From: Elmis aenea
Taxonomy: Eukaryota; Arthropoda; Insecta; Coleoptera; Elmidae
Assembly: GCA_947652605.1 (NCBI GenBank)
Contig: OX393579.1
Coordinates: 43,344,970-43,408,969, forward strand
Direction of reading: 5' to 3'
DNA length: 64,000 nucleotides
The position numbers were made by a program, and so were the translations under genes. The notes beneath the pieces are model-generated. The model saw only the letters and a program-made list of their open reading frames with translations. It made no database searches and was not told the DNA's origin. Of the stretch, positions 11,557-23,779 are shown piece by piece (the stretch's first letter is position 1; the number at the start of each line of letters is the position of its first letter).

Positions 11557-11745
11557 CTCCAATTGAGGCTCAATTTGATCTAAGATCACAATAACTGTCT
11601 CTTTTGTGAGGCGAAAACGCATAAAAAAACGATCGTATTCGAAATCCGTAAATGGATTTGCGCGAACAAATCGCCTTCGAGGAATTACAGGGTCGTACAA
11701 GTCATCATCTGCATCATCTATCATATTTATAAAGTCAATATCCAT
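11557..11745 (-). pseudogene. Harbinger transposase, N-terminal fragment
   Basis: From ATG at 11743-11745 the frame reads 63 residues: an acidic start, then RRRFVRANPF, FFMRFRLTKETV and LDQIEPQLE. The order R.NPF, F..RFRL.KETV, L..IEP matches the N-terminal segment of HARBI1-type transposases, upstream of the DDE nuclease core. The foldback insertion removes everything downstream and the DDE domain is absent, so it is inactive. Confidence 0.8.
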
Positions 11746-11974
11746 ATTTAAACTTAAACCACAATTTAAACAAACATTTAACTACAAAAAAAGCAAATAC
11801 AAGATAATTTTAGGTTATGTACTCCAGCTCAAGTTCTAGTAAACAGCGACTCAAGATGTGAGCTCAGCTCAAGTCGAATATGTTCTTAAAATTGCTTGGT
11901 GCAACACTTTATACCGTTAAGGCGAACTTAAGATTCAGCTAGATCTTAAGATGTGTCGGAGAAACCGGGCATTA

Positions 11975-12445
11975 GATACGTATTGAAAATTTACATGTGT
12001 TATTCAACGTGACGATGTTTAATCTAATTAATTTTGCATAAAATTTAATAAATCACCGCTGATTTATATTTAATTTAGGTCAAGCGATATTTTAGAAGGG
12101 AAGTATCACTTGCATCAGTAATTCTGTGTGAAGATTTTGAAATTCATGATCGTAATGTGATATAGGTACTCAGAAATAAATCAAAATAGACTTAAATTTA
12201 GGAGTAGTTTTCAATTCGACCATCTACAGAAAGATGGATTATTCTAATGGATATGAAATATTACGTTGAATATTGAAAGAAAACTTTTCACGAGCAACGT
12301 ATTATATACCTACCTACCTTACCATACCGTTCAATGTCAGCAAAATAATGTATCGTATAACTTTATTAAAAAAAATTAAATGTACAAGGCATCAAATAAC
12401 ATATCAATTTTAAAAACACTTCAGCTTTTTTAAATTAAAAATATA
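11975..12445. other. No recognisable gene
   Basis: AT-rich sequence between the Harbinger target duplication and the next repeat; nothing recognised. Confidence 0.5.
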
Positions 12446-12811
12446 TACAGGATGTCACATAAAAAACACCGCAAGCTGTAACTCCGTTGTTTGTGGTCCG
12501 ATTTTGGTAAACAAGAAACTAAATGAAGTGGCCCTTAAATACTATAAACTGAATTGGATTTCAATTTTATTCAAGTTCAACTTAAATGTCAAACGATAGT
12601 CATTTTTTTTTTCAAATGGTACCATTTATTTTTTTTACTTATTTTGGAAGAAATTTTTTTCTGAATTCAATGATGTAATAATAAGTTGATTTTAGTACAA
12701 AACTAATAAGAAATAAAAAATAAAAGTTTAACAGAAATAAGTTAGATTTCACAAAATTTTTAAGCGTGCCGTGGGAAACAAAAAAATCTTAATCAACAAA
12801 TGTCATTTAAA
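12446..12811 (+). repeat. Dispersed ACAGGATGTC repeat, copy 1
   Basis: This block matches 58517-58880 in inverse orientation over about 366 bp with scattered differences. The left end TACAGGATGTCAC corresponds to GTGACACCCTGTA at 58868-58880. A further degenerate terminus, TGTACACCCT, follows at 12844-12853 and may be the right end of the same element. No coding capacity. Confidence 0.75.
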
Positions 12812-12869
12812 CGTCACTGTGGTACCATACTTTTAAATTTCCTTGTACACCCTAAAAGGGCTCTGTCAA

Positions 12870-13290
12870 GATACATTTTAAAAAGCGTAGGACAATTTCA
12901 TGGCCAACGCGACCGCAAAAATTATCATGTTTAAGCATAATTTTCGGGCGATACTTAAAAACAAACAGAAAGTCAACCATGCACACTTCACAGGATGCGC
13001 CATATTTTGGCTACAATTTTCGAACAAAAAAGAAAATTTTAAATGAAAAACAAAAACGCTATTCAATTTTTTGACTTAGGTGTTTTCCGTTTTCGAACGA
13101 ACTCCTAAGGAAAACTTTCACAAGCGTTTTCGTTTTCGCGTTTTTCGCCGGAACCGTTGGACCTATTTTTAAAAACTTTGCACTGTTTTACTCGCAAAGG
13201 ATGCGCGTATTGGTTAACAGAAAATTTCGATTTTATCTTGGACGGTTTCATGACCAACGCGACCGCAAAATAACTATTTCTAAGTACCAT
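12870..13290 (+). repeat. Degenerate GCGATCGC-box modules
   Basis: Two units carry the box GGCCAACGCGACCGCAAAA (12902-12920 and, as GACCAACGCGACCGC, 13252-13266). The first is followed by sequence resembling the 63-kb satellite monomer (GATGCGCC near 12994, then CTACAATTTTC). The second is preceded by a CTTTGCACTG / CTCGCAAAGGATGCGCG block (13175-13210), as at 40.8, 41.0, 43.0 and 43.4 kb. The box suggests a non-coding repeat superfamily of uncertain nature. Confidence 0.6.
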
Positions 13291-13299
13291 TTTCAAGTC

Positions 13300-14308
13300 A
13301 TTGTCTCTTTGTTGGAGAAAATTATTAACTCATTTAACAATGAAATCGTTGCAGTGATCGACTGAAATTTGCTTAGCGATCGACTGGTCGATATGCAGAG
13401 TAGGTACCTCAGGAAATGGTCCCAAAATAAACATTTTTAGTTTAGGATCTTGCAAAACACGTAAAAAGCACCTTTTTACTAATTTAAGTATCCCTTTATC
13501 CTTATTCTTATCCTTTGCTCTTTCCCCCGTAAATAGGACGTTAAATTAAAACGCTATATTTTTATCGTTCTTTCGCTTGTCCTCACGATAATACAACGAA
13601 CGTAGTTTCTGCGAAATGTTTCAATATTTGTGACTTACTTTTTTAATAAAGTGTAAATTTTGAAGCAATTCTTAAATAAAACTAAAATGCAATTCGTGTT
13701 ATTACCGTCCATACTACGTGATGTGTTTAAACGGCAACATTTGCTAACTTTAACTTAAGTTATAAACTAGAGAAAAATGATCCTTAGAATGTTTCAAATG
13801 CTCTGGTTTTGATGTAGCAAGCAGAAGTAGACTACGAGATGCAGAAAGCGTTTTTAAATTGCAACTGGGGTGGCAGAGGTGATTTACATTCAGGAACAGC
13901 CGCTATTGCTACCGTCTGACTGATGTATTCAATATGTATGGACATGTTTGAGGTTATGTGCACTTTGTTCGGGAAATGCAGACCATTTATTGCTGGAGAA
14001 AAATTTATAATCGTGTTTACGATAAGGGGTCCTTGCGCGCATACATTTAATGAATATATTATGTTTCTCCCGGTGAATGATATCAAGTGCCCATAACCAG
14101 TTTATCAGTCAACGATTTGCACTGGCGTATTTTTTATAGTTAAGTTGTTTATGGTTACTTGAACAATTTCTTAGGGGTTTATCAATAAATTACTTATGAC
14201 ATAAGACATAACATTTATAAGTCAACGAAAACATTTTGGCGATTAAAATATGGATGTTAAAACTCGTTTTTAACTCATAAACCCACGAAATTAAGTAACT
14301 GTCTTAGT
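13300..14308. other. No recognisable gene
   Basis: AT-rich. An 84-codon minus-strand open frame at 13832-14086 is not recognised and has no supporting features. Confidence 0.45.
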
Positions 14309-14400
14309 CAGTGGTTCGTAAGCTTTTAAGCTGTCGCATCCCTTAAATTCTCAAAATATGTTCATGCGACCCCAGCATTATAAAAATATTTTTTTAACAA
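14309..14400 (+). mobile_element. hAT terminus fragment
   Basis: CAGTGGTTCGTAAGC, then GTCGCATCCC and GCGACCCC, resembles the CAGTGGTTC...CGCGACCC ends of Charlie/ZBED-type hAT elements. No opposite end or 8-bp duplication was located, so only an end fragment is claimed. Confidence 0.5.
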
Positions 14401-15014
14401 TAATACGAATAAAATGAAAGGAAAGCCCAGAGCTTGGACCCCCAGAAGAAGCTTTTGCATAATTGGAAAGTACATAATTATTTATTTATTGAATCAAGTG
14501 AGAATGCAGTCTGTTCTACGCAATGGGCCCAATACTATAGCGACTTCAATTGTGATTTAACCATCAAAAAACCATATACCGAGTGTGAATGAAGTGTGGT
14601 ACAGCCCCTTTTTTGCACAGTGTACTGCGATTAACAGGATCTTCACAATAATTTGAAGTTTTTGAAGCAGACTCTTAATAAAAATACAAGTTATTGGTAT
14701 CGATTGATTCGTTAGAAGATGCTCCATTTAAATAACCGCTTGTACCACCACAGTTCCATTTAAAAAAATTTACTTTTTGTCAAAAAACCGATTCCGCAAC
14801 CTTCAAAGCCGATTAATGTAACCTAAATGTCTTTAAAATTTACATAAATGTTTTTTGGACAATTGTTGACATAATAAAATTCAATTTATGCAGGTCATGG
14901 CACCCTTAATAAAAAATTAAATTTTGTTTCAAAAAAATTTTGAGGTTACAAAAGTTAACCAAAACAGTGCAGTTGTATGCAAAATCGCTTCCTCTTTCCA
15001 AAAATGTAAAAATA
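14401..15014. other. No recognisable gene
   Basis: AT-rich sequence with short A runs; nothing recognised. Confidence 0.45.
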
Positions 15015-15775
15015 TACAGGGTGTTCTATTAAAATAACAAAGTTGGGGCGAAACCGGAAAGCCCGGTTTCTTGCACATACTCGTATATTTCTGAAATTTC
15101 ATTTATCTAGAATCAAAACCAAAGAAAACAAAGGGGGTGTAACACACTTCATTTACACCCGGAATATTATTAAATGGGACAGTCTTAGCTACAACTTGGC
15201 GAAAAAAAATTGTTTTAAACACCTTTATTTATTTGTTGTGACGTCACCGACATTTTTTAAAAATTGGTTGGTACAATTTTTTTGGTGTATTCTTGTAGAG
15301 CATTTTCAGTACTTTTCAACGGTCTAGACTTTTAGTAGGGTTATATTGTAAAATATTTGTAATAAATGCAAAAAACTAGTTTGAGCTAGTAGGCCATTTA
15401 ATCATAACTTCTGTTAAAAAAAATTATTAATTATAATCAAACAACCTTTTTTTATGGTTTTTACACTTGTTTATCTGTAAGTCAGTGGAATCTGATTGAC
15501 TATTATTAATGAGAACATGGCTATTGGATATTATACCACAACGATAACAAAACAGGACTAAACAAATTGCTCAAACTGTGAGCCATTGTAGTTTATGCAT
15601 AACTGGCATCGTATTTACAGTAAAGCAAGTGTTTTCAAGGTTGCTTGATAATCAGTAATTATTTTATTAAATAAAAGTTTTGATTAAATGGCCTACTAGC
15701 TCAAACTTGTTTTTTGCATTTATTACAAATATTTCATAATATAACCCTACTAATAGTCTAGACCGGTGAAAAGTA

Positions 15776-17093
15776 GGGGAGACCGGGGATAAAAGTAACA
15801 TTTTTTTGTTTTTATTTAATTTCTCATAGATTATTACAAATTTTTTACATCCAAATTGGTTTAATGATAGATTGGACATTTGTCTTGCTTCCAAGATATT
15901 TATTTCGTGTGTTTCGTAAAGCAACTGTTAAAAAAAAAAATTTTTCTTTAGTAAGACAGCTGTTACTTTCAACCTCAACGTTGGGGCTAAAAGTAACAAT
16001 GATTGGGGTAAGTTGTAACGGCAAAATAATTTACACAGCTCATAAGTAGTGGGTAAATATATAAGTATTCATCAACAAAATTAATATTTTATTCAAAAAT
16101 ACACATTAGCAAAATGAAAAAATAAAAAATATATCTTTGGTACAATACAAAATGATAAGTGAACAGTATGGCATACCAGGTAAGGGCGGTCCCAAATTAT
16201 TAAATTTATACTGGATCATAATAACTGTTTGTTTTATTTTTAAAAAATCTAACCGCCCTTAAACTGACCGTCATTCATTAAATCAGTAAAAGAGGAACAG
16301 GTTAAGTTGGGTTGGTTAAAGCTTTGTTTATATTAAGTTATAAATATTAAGGTGATAGAATAAAAACAATGGCGGCTGGTAGGAAAACCAAAAGTACCAG
16401 ATCTTACCAATTTACATAGGTTTTATAATTTAAAATGCTTTTTAAGAAATGATTTAGCTTTTCATACATTTCCATCATTAAACCGATATTATATACTGAG
16501 TTTTATAATTTAATAATTTGGGACTGCAGTTGCCAGGTTTGCCAAGATTATAAGTACCTACATATTTAAAAATGTGAATCAAAAAGATACAACAAACTGG
16601 AAAATTATTCCGACAACTCTTGTATATTCTCATCTAAGAAGAACGCCACCAATTATGTGCTAAGAGTGAACATTTGCAAGTGAAAACATTAATTGGGGTT
16701 GGTTGTAACACTTTGTTACTTTTGACCCCAAGTGTACACAAAAAAAAATCAGGGAATCCACAATTAACCACGATTCTAACGTCAAATTGTATTGCATCCA
16801 CCAATAGCCAACTAAATTTAGAACAAAATAATATAGGTACTTTTTTGTTCCTATTTTAGAGATCGCCTAAAAGTTACTCGACGGATGAGACAACGCAGTA
16901 ACTTTTAGGCGGAAAATAGTGACTCTGGCTGGCAAAAAGTTAACCTCTATGACAGATGAAAACTAGCAATGTAGGTAGGGAGCTGGATGTAACTTAACAT
17001 TGCAAAAGCGTTTAGGGCGATATAAAACAAAAATTAAAGAAACTATAGGCACTGTTACAACCTACCCGTGTTACTTTTATCCCCGGTCTCCCC
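15776..17093. mobile_element. TA-flanked transposon with GGGGAGACC inverted ends
   Basis: The ends are perfect inverted repeats of about 25 bp beginning GGGGAGACCGGGGATAAA. TA flanks both sides (15774-15775, 17094-17095), and the uninterrupted sister arm near 15310-15325 has a single TA, which proves the duplication. TA targeting fits Tc1/mariner-pogo elements. The interior repeats a motif of the form GGGG...TTGTAAC or GTTACTTTT..CCCC several times (near 15985, 16005, 16694 and 16720). No transposase frame is recognisable. Confidence 0.85.
16188..16525. repeat. Possible small nested inverted-repeat element
   Basis: GGTCCCAAATTATTAAAT at 16188 is inverted near 16508-16525 with a one-base difference, giving arms of about 22 bp around roughly 290 bp of AT-rich sequence. 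It may be a MITE nested in the preceding transposon. No clear target duplication was seen. Confidence 0.4.
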
Positions 17094-17188
17094 TACTGAA
17101 AATGCTCTGCAAGAATACACCAAAAAAATTGTACCAACCAATTAAAAAAAATGCTGGTGACGTTACAAAAAATAAATGAATTTTCATT

Positions 17189-20098
17189 TAATCACAAAGC
17201 ATCGTTTGTTTCATGTCGTTTTTTAAATCGAATCGAATCAAATAATGAAAAATACAAGCTGAAATTTCAAACGAAAGGTTGTTATAAATAAATCAAATAG
17301 CATGATTTGCTCTATGTTCAAAACTTGCATGTTTCTGCCTTTAACATTTTTGAGTTAGACTTAGATTAGAAGAGTGTTGTTGACAATTTAATACAATTAG
17401 CCCCGAGGCAAACGTTGAAATATATAACAAAACGATAAATTTCCCAACCTAATCAATATTCCTGGCGCTTTAGAAGGTATATATTTTTTATTTAACTTAG
17501 TTGTTTAATAAAAATGTCAGTGGGTGTTGTTACAGCAGAATTACGTTCCGGATCCTGTCCCTTCGGTGTGTCTAAAAGACTCCTCTACAGTTGTTTACGT
17601 GTTTCATTAACCAGGGTCGATATCGAGAGAGCCAGGCTGGATATTAGCATTCAGGCCATGATATTAACCCAGCCGGTTGTTGAACCGTTATCTGAATACC
17701 CCACTAATTATTTAAATTAATTTATAGAACACTCTAGATGCTTGCTAAAGTATACTCGGCACGATTACGAGTTAAGTTTTCAATATTGGTTTCAAATTTC
17801 TAGCTTGATATACAATTTGGCTAGACGGCAAAAAGCAAAAATATTTGCTTTCAATATCATGCAAAAATAAACAAATGTTTAAAGTTGCTGCGCAAAAATA
17901 AAAGTCCTTTTGCAATTACCATCACTCCAGTATCCTCCATGTTTTGAGCTAAGAACCTTTTAAGTCGCTTATTGTGAGTTCCCCTTTTAGACGGGGGTTT
18001 CGAACCTTGTTGAAAAGTCGACCCCTAAGAAGAAAAAATAATTTCATCGACTCCCTTTTAAACTTATTACTGCAACTCTAAAACGCTTTGTGTACACTAG
18101 GTACCGTTAAACGGGGTAAGAATGTTACACATTTTGGAGTTTTTTTTTTTATTGTTGCATCAAGAGTAATTATTATAGAGTAAAAAAATTAACACAGAAT
18201 TATAGCTGTAGGTATATCTCCTCTTTCAATTCCTGTGCTTAAATAACTTATACAAGGTGGTCCACTTTTTAGGAGCAGGACTTTAACAGTCGATAGAAAA
18301 ACTTATTTTAAAGCGAATATTCCATATCAACATGGGTCCAAAAACGCTTCATTTTAAAGATACAGGTTGTTAAAATTTTCGAAAAAATATCGATAATTAT
18401 CGGCATTTGTTCTTTTTCATGCTTGTTATTTAAAAATGTTACAGTTTCTCTTATTTTAATCAAAAATCCTTAATAACACGAAAATTATTGCATATAGGTA
18501 TAAGAAATGCTAATACAGATTGAGGCAGAATTTAATTTTGCATTAGAATATTAAAAAAGATTTGGGCATTGTATTTGAAAAATACGAGTTCTAGTGGTCT
18601 GAAGTTGCATTAAAAGAAAATTAAACTTACGACATTCTGTAAGTAATGTATCGATTGCAAAACTGCAGCTTGAACTCCAAGGTTATGTGTGCAGATAAGT
18701 GTTACTTAAAAAAAATTGTTTAAACATTTTTCTTAATTTTTTTAGAACATCTAAACATTTAAAATACAAGTATGTATGACATTAATGCAGGTCAGCAATG
18801 ACGTAGTCTCAGGCAAGATTATCAAGTATTTGAAATGTTTGGATAACAAAGTAAATTATTTAAAGAAGGGACCGTTATGTGTAGGGCTGTAGTCGAGGGT
18901 ATATGGCGGTCTATTCTGTTTATTCTGCTCTTTTGGGCGAAATGCATTTACCATCTGCTATCTGGGGTAAGTAATGAAAATTCTTGGGTTAAAATTACGT
19001 ATTAATTTAAACTTAAATAAATTTTGTGCGGCGAATAGAATTGCTGAATTTTTTAAACAGTACTAATTATTTTAAATTCAACTACTCAAGTTATCTAAAA
19101 AGGGTCAGGTCTAATTCGTTATAAACAAAACTTGGCTAATTTGAGAAAACAATACAGGGTGTTTCAGGAGGAATAGTTAATATTTTAGAAGCTTGTAGTT
19201 TGGACCATTGTGAGTAAAAAAGGTCAAATAAAAATGTGTCCAATTCTCAATGCTTAGGAAGATACAGCTGTTTGAATGTTAACCTTAAAAAGCGTTACAA
19301 AAGGTTGATTATTGCATTTATTAGTAGTTTTAGAAGGTTATGTATTTTTGTCACATTGGCCTAAAAAAAGGAACTCTTTTATGTGGATTAAACAATTTCG
19401 ATTTTATTGTTTTTTATTAAACTAATTTATAATCAGGTAAACATATAGCTTAAAGATGAAAATAAAACGTTATTTGACATTTAAAACATTTTATCGAGAT
19501 ATGTCCAAAGTCGTCTAATTAATTTCTATTAAATATTTTGTTTGTGCCAATTAATTATCATGAAAACTGCAATAACTCGAGAAATATTAATTTTAGACGT
19601 AATAGACCTTTAACAAATTTTAAAGGTAATTACATTATCGATAAGAATATGTAAAAACATATAGGGTGTTCTATTTAAAAAAATTGACTTATCCGTGTTT
19701 GAAGTTTAACCAATTGGACCGAGCATAAAAAACACCCTGTGTATTATTTTGAAATTTTAACTAGTCAGCAATCACTATGATACTATTGTCGAAAAAGTTT
19801 TAAAGGATTTCGTTCTGAAATTGCTATGTTGTGAAATCTCAATATTTTCTTAGAGTCCTGTTTCTGTCAAAATTTTCATAAAAACTTAAATAACTCAAAA
19901 ACGATTGATTTTAGGCATATAAAACCTTATACATTTTGAAAGACAATTTAATTTTGCGCCTAAAAAGTGCAAAATATACAGGGTGTTCTATTTAAGAAAA
20001 CAAAGTGATGTATCGGTGCGGAAAAACAAAACTCTGTGTATAGTTGAAAATAATTTTAGGTTATGTAGTAAATTGCCACAATACTTATTTATGTATCA
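17189..20098. other. Degenerate repeats with several ACAGGGTG-type termini
   Basis: Termini of the recurrent family occur at 18251 (TACAAGGTGG), 19153 (TACAGGGTGT), 19660 (TATAGGGTGTT), 19730-19743 (minus form, AACACCCTGTGTA) and 19977 (TACAGGGTGTTC). A 68-codon open frame at 17514-17720 is GC-richer than its surroundings but not recognised. No gene is supported. Confidence 0.5.
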
Positions 20099-20255
20099 AG
20101 GCGAAAAAGTACGTTTTGGCCGAGGTGCATATTACATTTTTTGTGCAATAGAATTAAAAACAATTTAAATTTTTAGTATTTTTCAAAAATATAGGTTAGA
20201 AACTACGTGACATTCTGTCACTGACAGATGACGGTGTATGCTGTTAGCTTTAATG
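20099..20255 (+). repeat. Right copy of the widely spaced inverted repeat
   Basis: Inverse match to 1-157, at about 20 kb distance. It ends with AGCTTTAATG at 20246-20255 and is followed closely by GGCC-bounded stem-loops at 20273-20352. The region between the copies contains ordinary TE fragments rather than genes of one large element. Confidence 0.85.
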
Positions 20256-20272
20256 CAAATTTACGCTGTAGC

Positions 20273-20352
20273 GGCCGAAAAAGTTACTTTTCAGGCCGTT
20301 GCTAAGGGTAACGGCCTGAAAAGTTACTTTTTAGGCCGTTGCTAAGGATAAC
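20273..20352 (+). repeat. Two 40-bp tandem units forming GGCC stem-loops
   Basis: Units at 20273-20312 and 20313-20352 each contain a GGCC...GGCC palindrome with AAAGTTACTTTT at its centre, followed by GTTGCTAAGG. Similar GGCC stem-loops occur at 133-229 beside the other copy of the inverted repeat, which suggests one shared element structure. Confidence 0.7.
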
Positions 20353-21945
20353 GCCAGTAATGCAGTACTTTATGGCTGCTAACGCGTCCGTCAAACAGCT
20401 GTTTCCTAGTACGATCGCACAAAAACAACTTTTATTCAAAACTGTTTTTTAAATGTTGCCACAAGACGAGATATTGATCCGTTACGTTACTTTTTGTACT
20501 CTGTATATAATTTATTGTAATGCTTAGTGAACTAAGTTACTATTTATGTTGTTAACTTAACTTAGAAATGTCATCTATTCAGTAAAATTAACTTTCCAAC
20601 ATTGTAAAAAGATTAAGAAAGAAAAAACTTTTCTCATAGCCTGGCCACCATCCCTGTTAGCTATCCTAAGTTCACTTCTAAGTGTTTTTGAATTTTTTTG
20701 TCTTTTTTTGCTCCATTTTTACTCCTCCTCTTCGACTCTATTTCTTTTTTTATAATCATCACTATATAAATAAGTAAATAAAAGGTTTGAATCTCTTTGT
20801 ATTGTTAGAATTGAGGTAATTTTCCTTAAACAATTTGAGTAAAATAAGGCTTAATTTATAGCTTACTTTCAAGTTATTTACTTTAGATTTACATTAGATT
20901 TAAATACGACCTGACAAGAGGGCTGGTGAATTTCTGTATATACTGGGCGACTTGCGACCAAAGAATTGCTTACTATCTATATTGAAAATAAGCGAACAAT
21001 GTAACACAATGTGTATGACGTATGTACATTTGTACATTTCGTTGTGCGTTAAATGATTGCATGCATTCGAACATGTCAATATCCCAACGCAATTACATAA
21101 ATTTACTTTGCTAAATGGTATAAATTTACCAACTGTGTCGTTTATAGATGTAACCGTGTTGATTGACAAAAAGATTGAATAGCACATTCGAATGTTGAAT
21201 GCGAGTGTCAATATTGTTTTAATCCCCACACAAATAGACTATTAAAGTGCTACACGTTCTCCTATATTGAATACTTGGCAATCAATACTTTACAATATAT
21301 TATACAGGATTTAGTGGAGTCAGTTAAATGTATGGATACAAATGTAGTTATGTTGGGACGGTTGGTCGTTGCTATGTTATTTGTATTAGTTTGAATTTCA
21401 AGGTCTGTTTTTAAGGACCTATCATAATGTCAATTAAATTGATATTCATAAATGCCAATTATCAACAGATTTAATTAGATTGAATATTTGCAATTGCCAA
21501 CGTATATATTTGTGTTTATAATTAAATTAATGTTTCCTATGCTCCTATTTGATATATTTGGATTTAAATGTACTACATAAAATCGCTTTACTTCATTCGA
21601 TTTACTTTTTGTTGTTTTTATCTAATAATTTAATTGTATTGTATAAAAATGTACTTCTATTGCATTGCTAGTTAAGAGATTTATCATAGTTTCAGTCATA
21701 AATCAAACATGCACGCCATATTAATTGTTGAAATTCTGAAATCTCGTGTTGGAAATATAGGGTTGTCTAAGTCCGATCTGCTAATTTACTAAAAATATGC
21801 AGTTTATTTTGCGATAAATTCAAAACATGGTGTGGTTCATAATTGATTGTCAAAAAGTAATATTGCCTTATATTAGTTTTTCTTATAGATACAGACATTT
21901 CTTGTGTATGTTTTTTATTTATTTTTAACTTTGAAAGAAAATATT
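20353..21945. other. No recognisable gene
   Basis: AT-rich. A minus-strand open frame of 109 codons at 20900-21229 is not recognised and lacks other gene signs. Nothing else was seen. Confidence 0.45.
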
Positions 21946-23398
21946 TACCCGAAAAAAGTCCCTGGGTTTGATTTAATTACTGGTGAAGTGCTAAGACAGC
22001 TTCCAAGAAAAGCCATAGTAATACTGACCACCCTAATAAATGCTGCCTTTAGGCTCAAGTATGTACCTAGGCTGTGGAAAGTTGCAGAGGTGATTATGAT
22101 CCCTCAATTAGGAAAACCTCCCCATGAAGTTTCATTACTGCCCAAATTTTTATTGCCTGTTATATCGAAACCGTTCGAAAAGTTGTTGCTCAAAAGAACG
22201 AAACCGATAATAGAAGAAAAAGAACTAATTCCCTCCCATCAATTTGGATTTAGAAATAAAATTTCAACTATTGACCAAGTACATAGAATTACGAATGTCA
22301 TAGAAAAAGCCCTAGAAGAAAAGGAAGTTTGTTCTACTTGTTTTCTAGATGTAGCGCAGACTTTCGACAAACTGTGGTATGATGGTTTAAATTATAAACT
22401 GAGATCGCTCCTCCCAAACAACAAAACAAAATTCAGTCCTACATCTCAAACAGACTTTAGAATAAAGCAATATGAATTATATTCAGAACTTAAAGAAATT
22501 TAAACAGGGGTTCCTTAACGAAGTGTACTAGGTCTGGTCCTATACCTATTGTATACTTGTGATATTCAAAGTTAGAAAACACTACTATAGCGACCTTTGC
22601 CGACGAAAACTACTTTAGCAGTAGTAAGAAACAAATAGAACTATCCGAGAAATTACAAGAATTTGCCAATCCGATTAACAACTGGACAAAACGATGACGT
22701 ATTAAGTTAATTATAACTAAGTTAGTACATGTCAATTTTACCACCAAGAGAATTGAACATGTAACAATCAATTTAAATTATAAACAAAATACTTAGGTAT
22801 TACATTTGACGCTAAGTTACAATGAAAGGCTCATGTCAAGGAAAACATGGAAGAGATAGGCATCAAACATTAAAAAAATGCACTGGCTAATCGAGAGGAA
22901 TTCCTCTCTGTTCCTACATAATAAATTTTTTCTTTACAAGTAAATTCTAAAGAGTAAGATTCAGATCATCCAGAGATTCCAGAACAAAATACTTAGGAAT
23001 ATGCTTGGTATTGTAGAATTATTGATACACATCGGGACCTCAACATGGACACTGTAACCAACTTCATTAACAAGTTTGCCAAAAGCCACGAAGAAAGAGG
23101 CTCCATCAACATGTAAATGTCGAGGTGTTTTCGCTCCTGGACCCTACAGGATTAGTAAGAAGAGTTAAGAGGGTCAAACCTTCTGAGTTAGTTTAAGCAA
23201 AAGTTTAAAAGCAGAGACTGTGCGGTAGCGTGCACATTAATAATTAGTGTACTTTTATATTAGCATACCAAGTACAACTGTTCGGTAAACCTTAGACTAA
23301 TTTTGAACATTATTAATTTAGGCTAGAACTAAACTGCTCATTAGTCTCAACCAGATTGCACTGTAATTAATTCTATTAGGGTTAAAAAAAAAAAAAAA
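21946..23398 (+). pseudogene. Jockey-clade LINE, 5'-truncated, with poly(A)
   Basis: The RT domain begins at KKVPGFDLITG and continues through a degenerate KPF.KLL, IPSHQFGFR, TIDQVHRITNVIE and the palm FLDVAQTFDKLW, to a stop at 22501. Past stops and frameshifts come GVP.RSVLG (about 22505) and FADEN (about 22587), where the second catalytic aspartate is replaced. The C-terminal motif GLVRR.KR.KP.ELV ends near 23195. A 3' UTR of about 190 bp ends in poly(A), 23384-23398. It is clearly dead. The same family recurs at 23863, 33950, 38020 and 58886. Confidence 0.88.
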
Positions 23399-23454
23399 CA
23401 TTAACTTTGGTTAACAGTTTGATTCCAAACTTCTGTTTTTTTAAATAATCCCTA

Positions 23455-23471
23455 TAGTAGTAGTAGTAGTA
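23455..23471. repeat. (TAG)n microsatellite
   Basis: Between five and six copies of a TAG trinucleotide, a short distance after the poly(A) tail of the Jockey copy. Confidence 0.8.
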
Positions 23472-23779
23472 AAAATATAGGATAAGTTAGAGAAACAACA
23501 TAAAGATGCGCGAACAATATTTATGTCATGCATTAGCAGTTTTTAGGTTAATATCAGAACAGTAAAAAAAAGTTTTATCTGACAATCAACTAATGTAATT
23601 GGACCATACTTGTATATTGCGAAAGGTTATTCTGCTTGTCTTTTTTTGTGGTACTTCGTTAAAAATTGTGTATTGTATTAAACCTTTTTTGATTTTTGAC
23701 TGTATTTTTTATCGCACCTAGCTACTTTAGCCAACCAGCAATATGTCTTTATGATAGATCTACTTAAGTTAAGAGTCCA
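23472..23779. other. No recognisable gene
   Basis: AT-rich sequence between two Jockey fragments of opposite orientation; nothing recognised. Confidence 0.45.

Larger units (their letters stand above)
10225..11971. mobile_element. PIF/Harbinger transposon, copy A
   Basis: The element starts TGCCCGGTTTCTCCG and ends with its reverse complement; the terminal inverted repeat is about 30 bp. It is flanked by TTA at 10222-10224 and 11972-11974, the 3-bp duplication typical of PIF/Harbinger. Vestiges of both expected genes remain: a Myb-like frame on the plus strand (about 10539-10614) and a transposase N-terminus on the minus strand (11557-11745). A 927-bp foldback element is inserted at 10628-11554, leaving about 818 bp of Harbinger. 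A second copy in opposite orientation is at 56295-57401. It is non-autonomous now. Confidence 0.9.
15015..17188. mobile_element. Foldback repeat split by a TA-flanked transposon
   Basis: The left terminus TACAGGGTGTTC is at 15015. The left arm at 15226-15410 pairs with a right arm made of two pieces, 15675-15773 and 17094-17188. The right arm is interrupted by a 1318-bp transposon (15776-17093). Joining the right-arm pieces across the insertion restores the complement of the left arm with one TA, so the left arm serves as the empty-site reference. No protein is encoded. Confidence 0.75.

Noticed and set aside
1..20255. A Polinton/Maverick-like giant element bounded by the 157-bp inverted repeats
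   Set aside because: Spacing fits, but no DNA polymerase B, integrase, capsid or packaging ATPase frame is present. The interval holds unrelated TE fragments.
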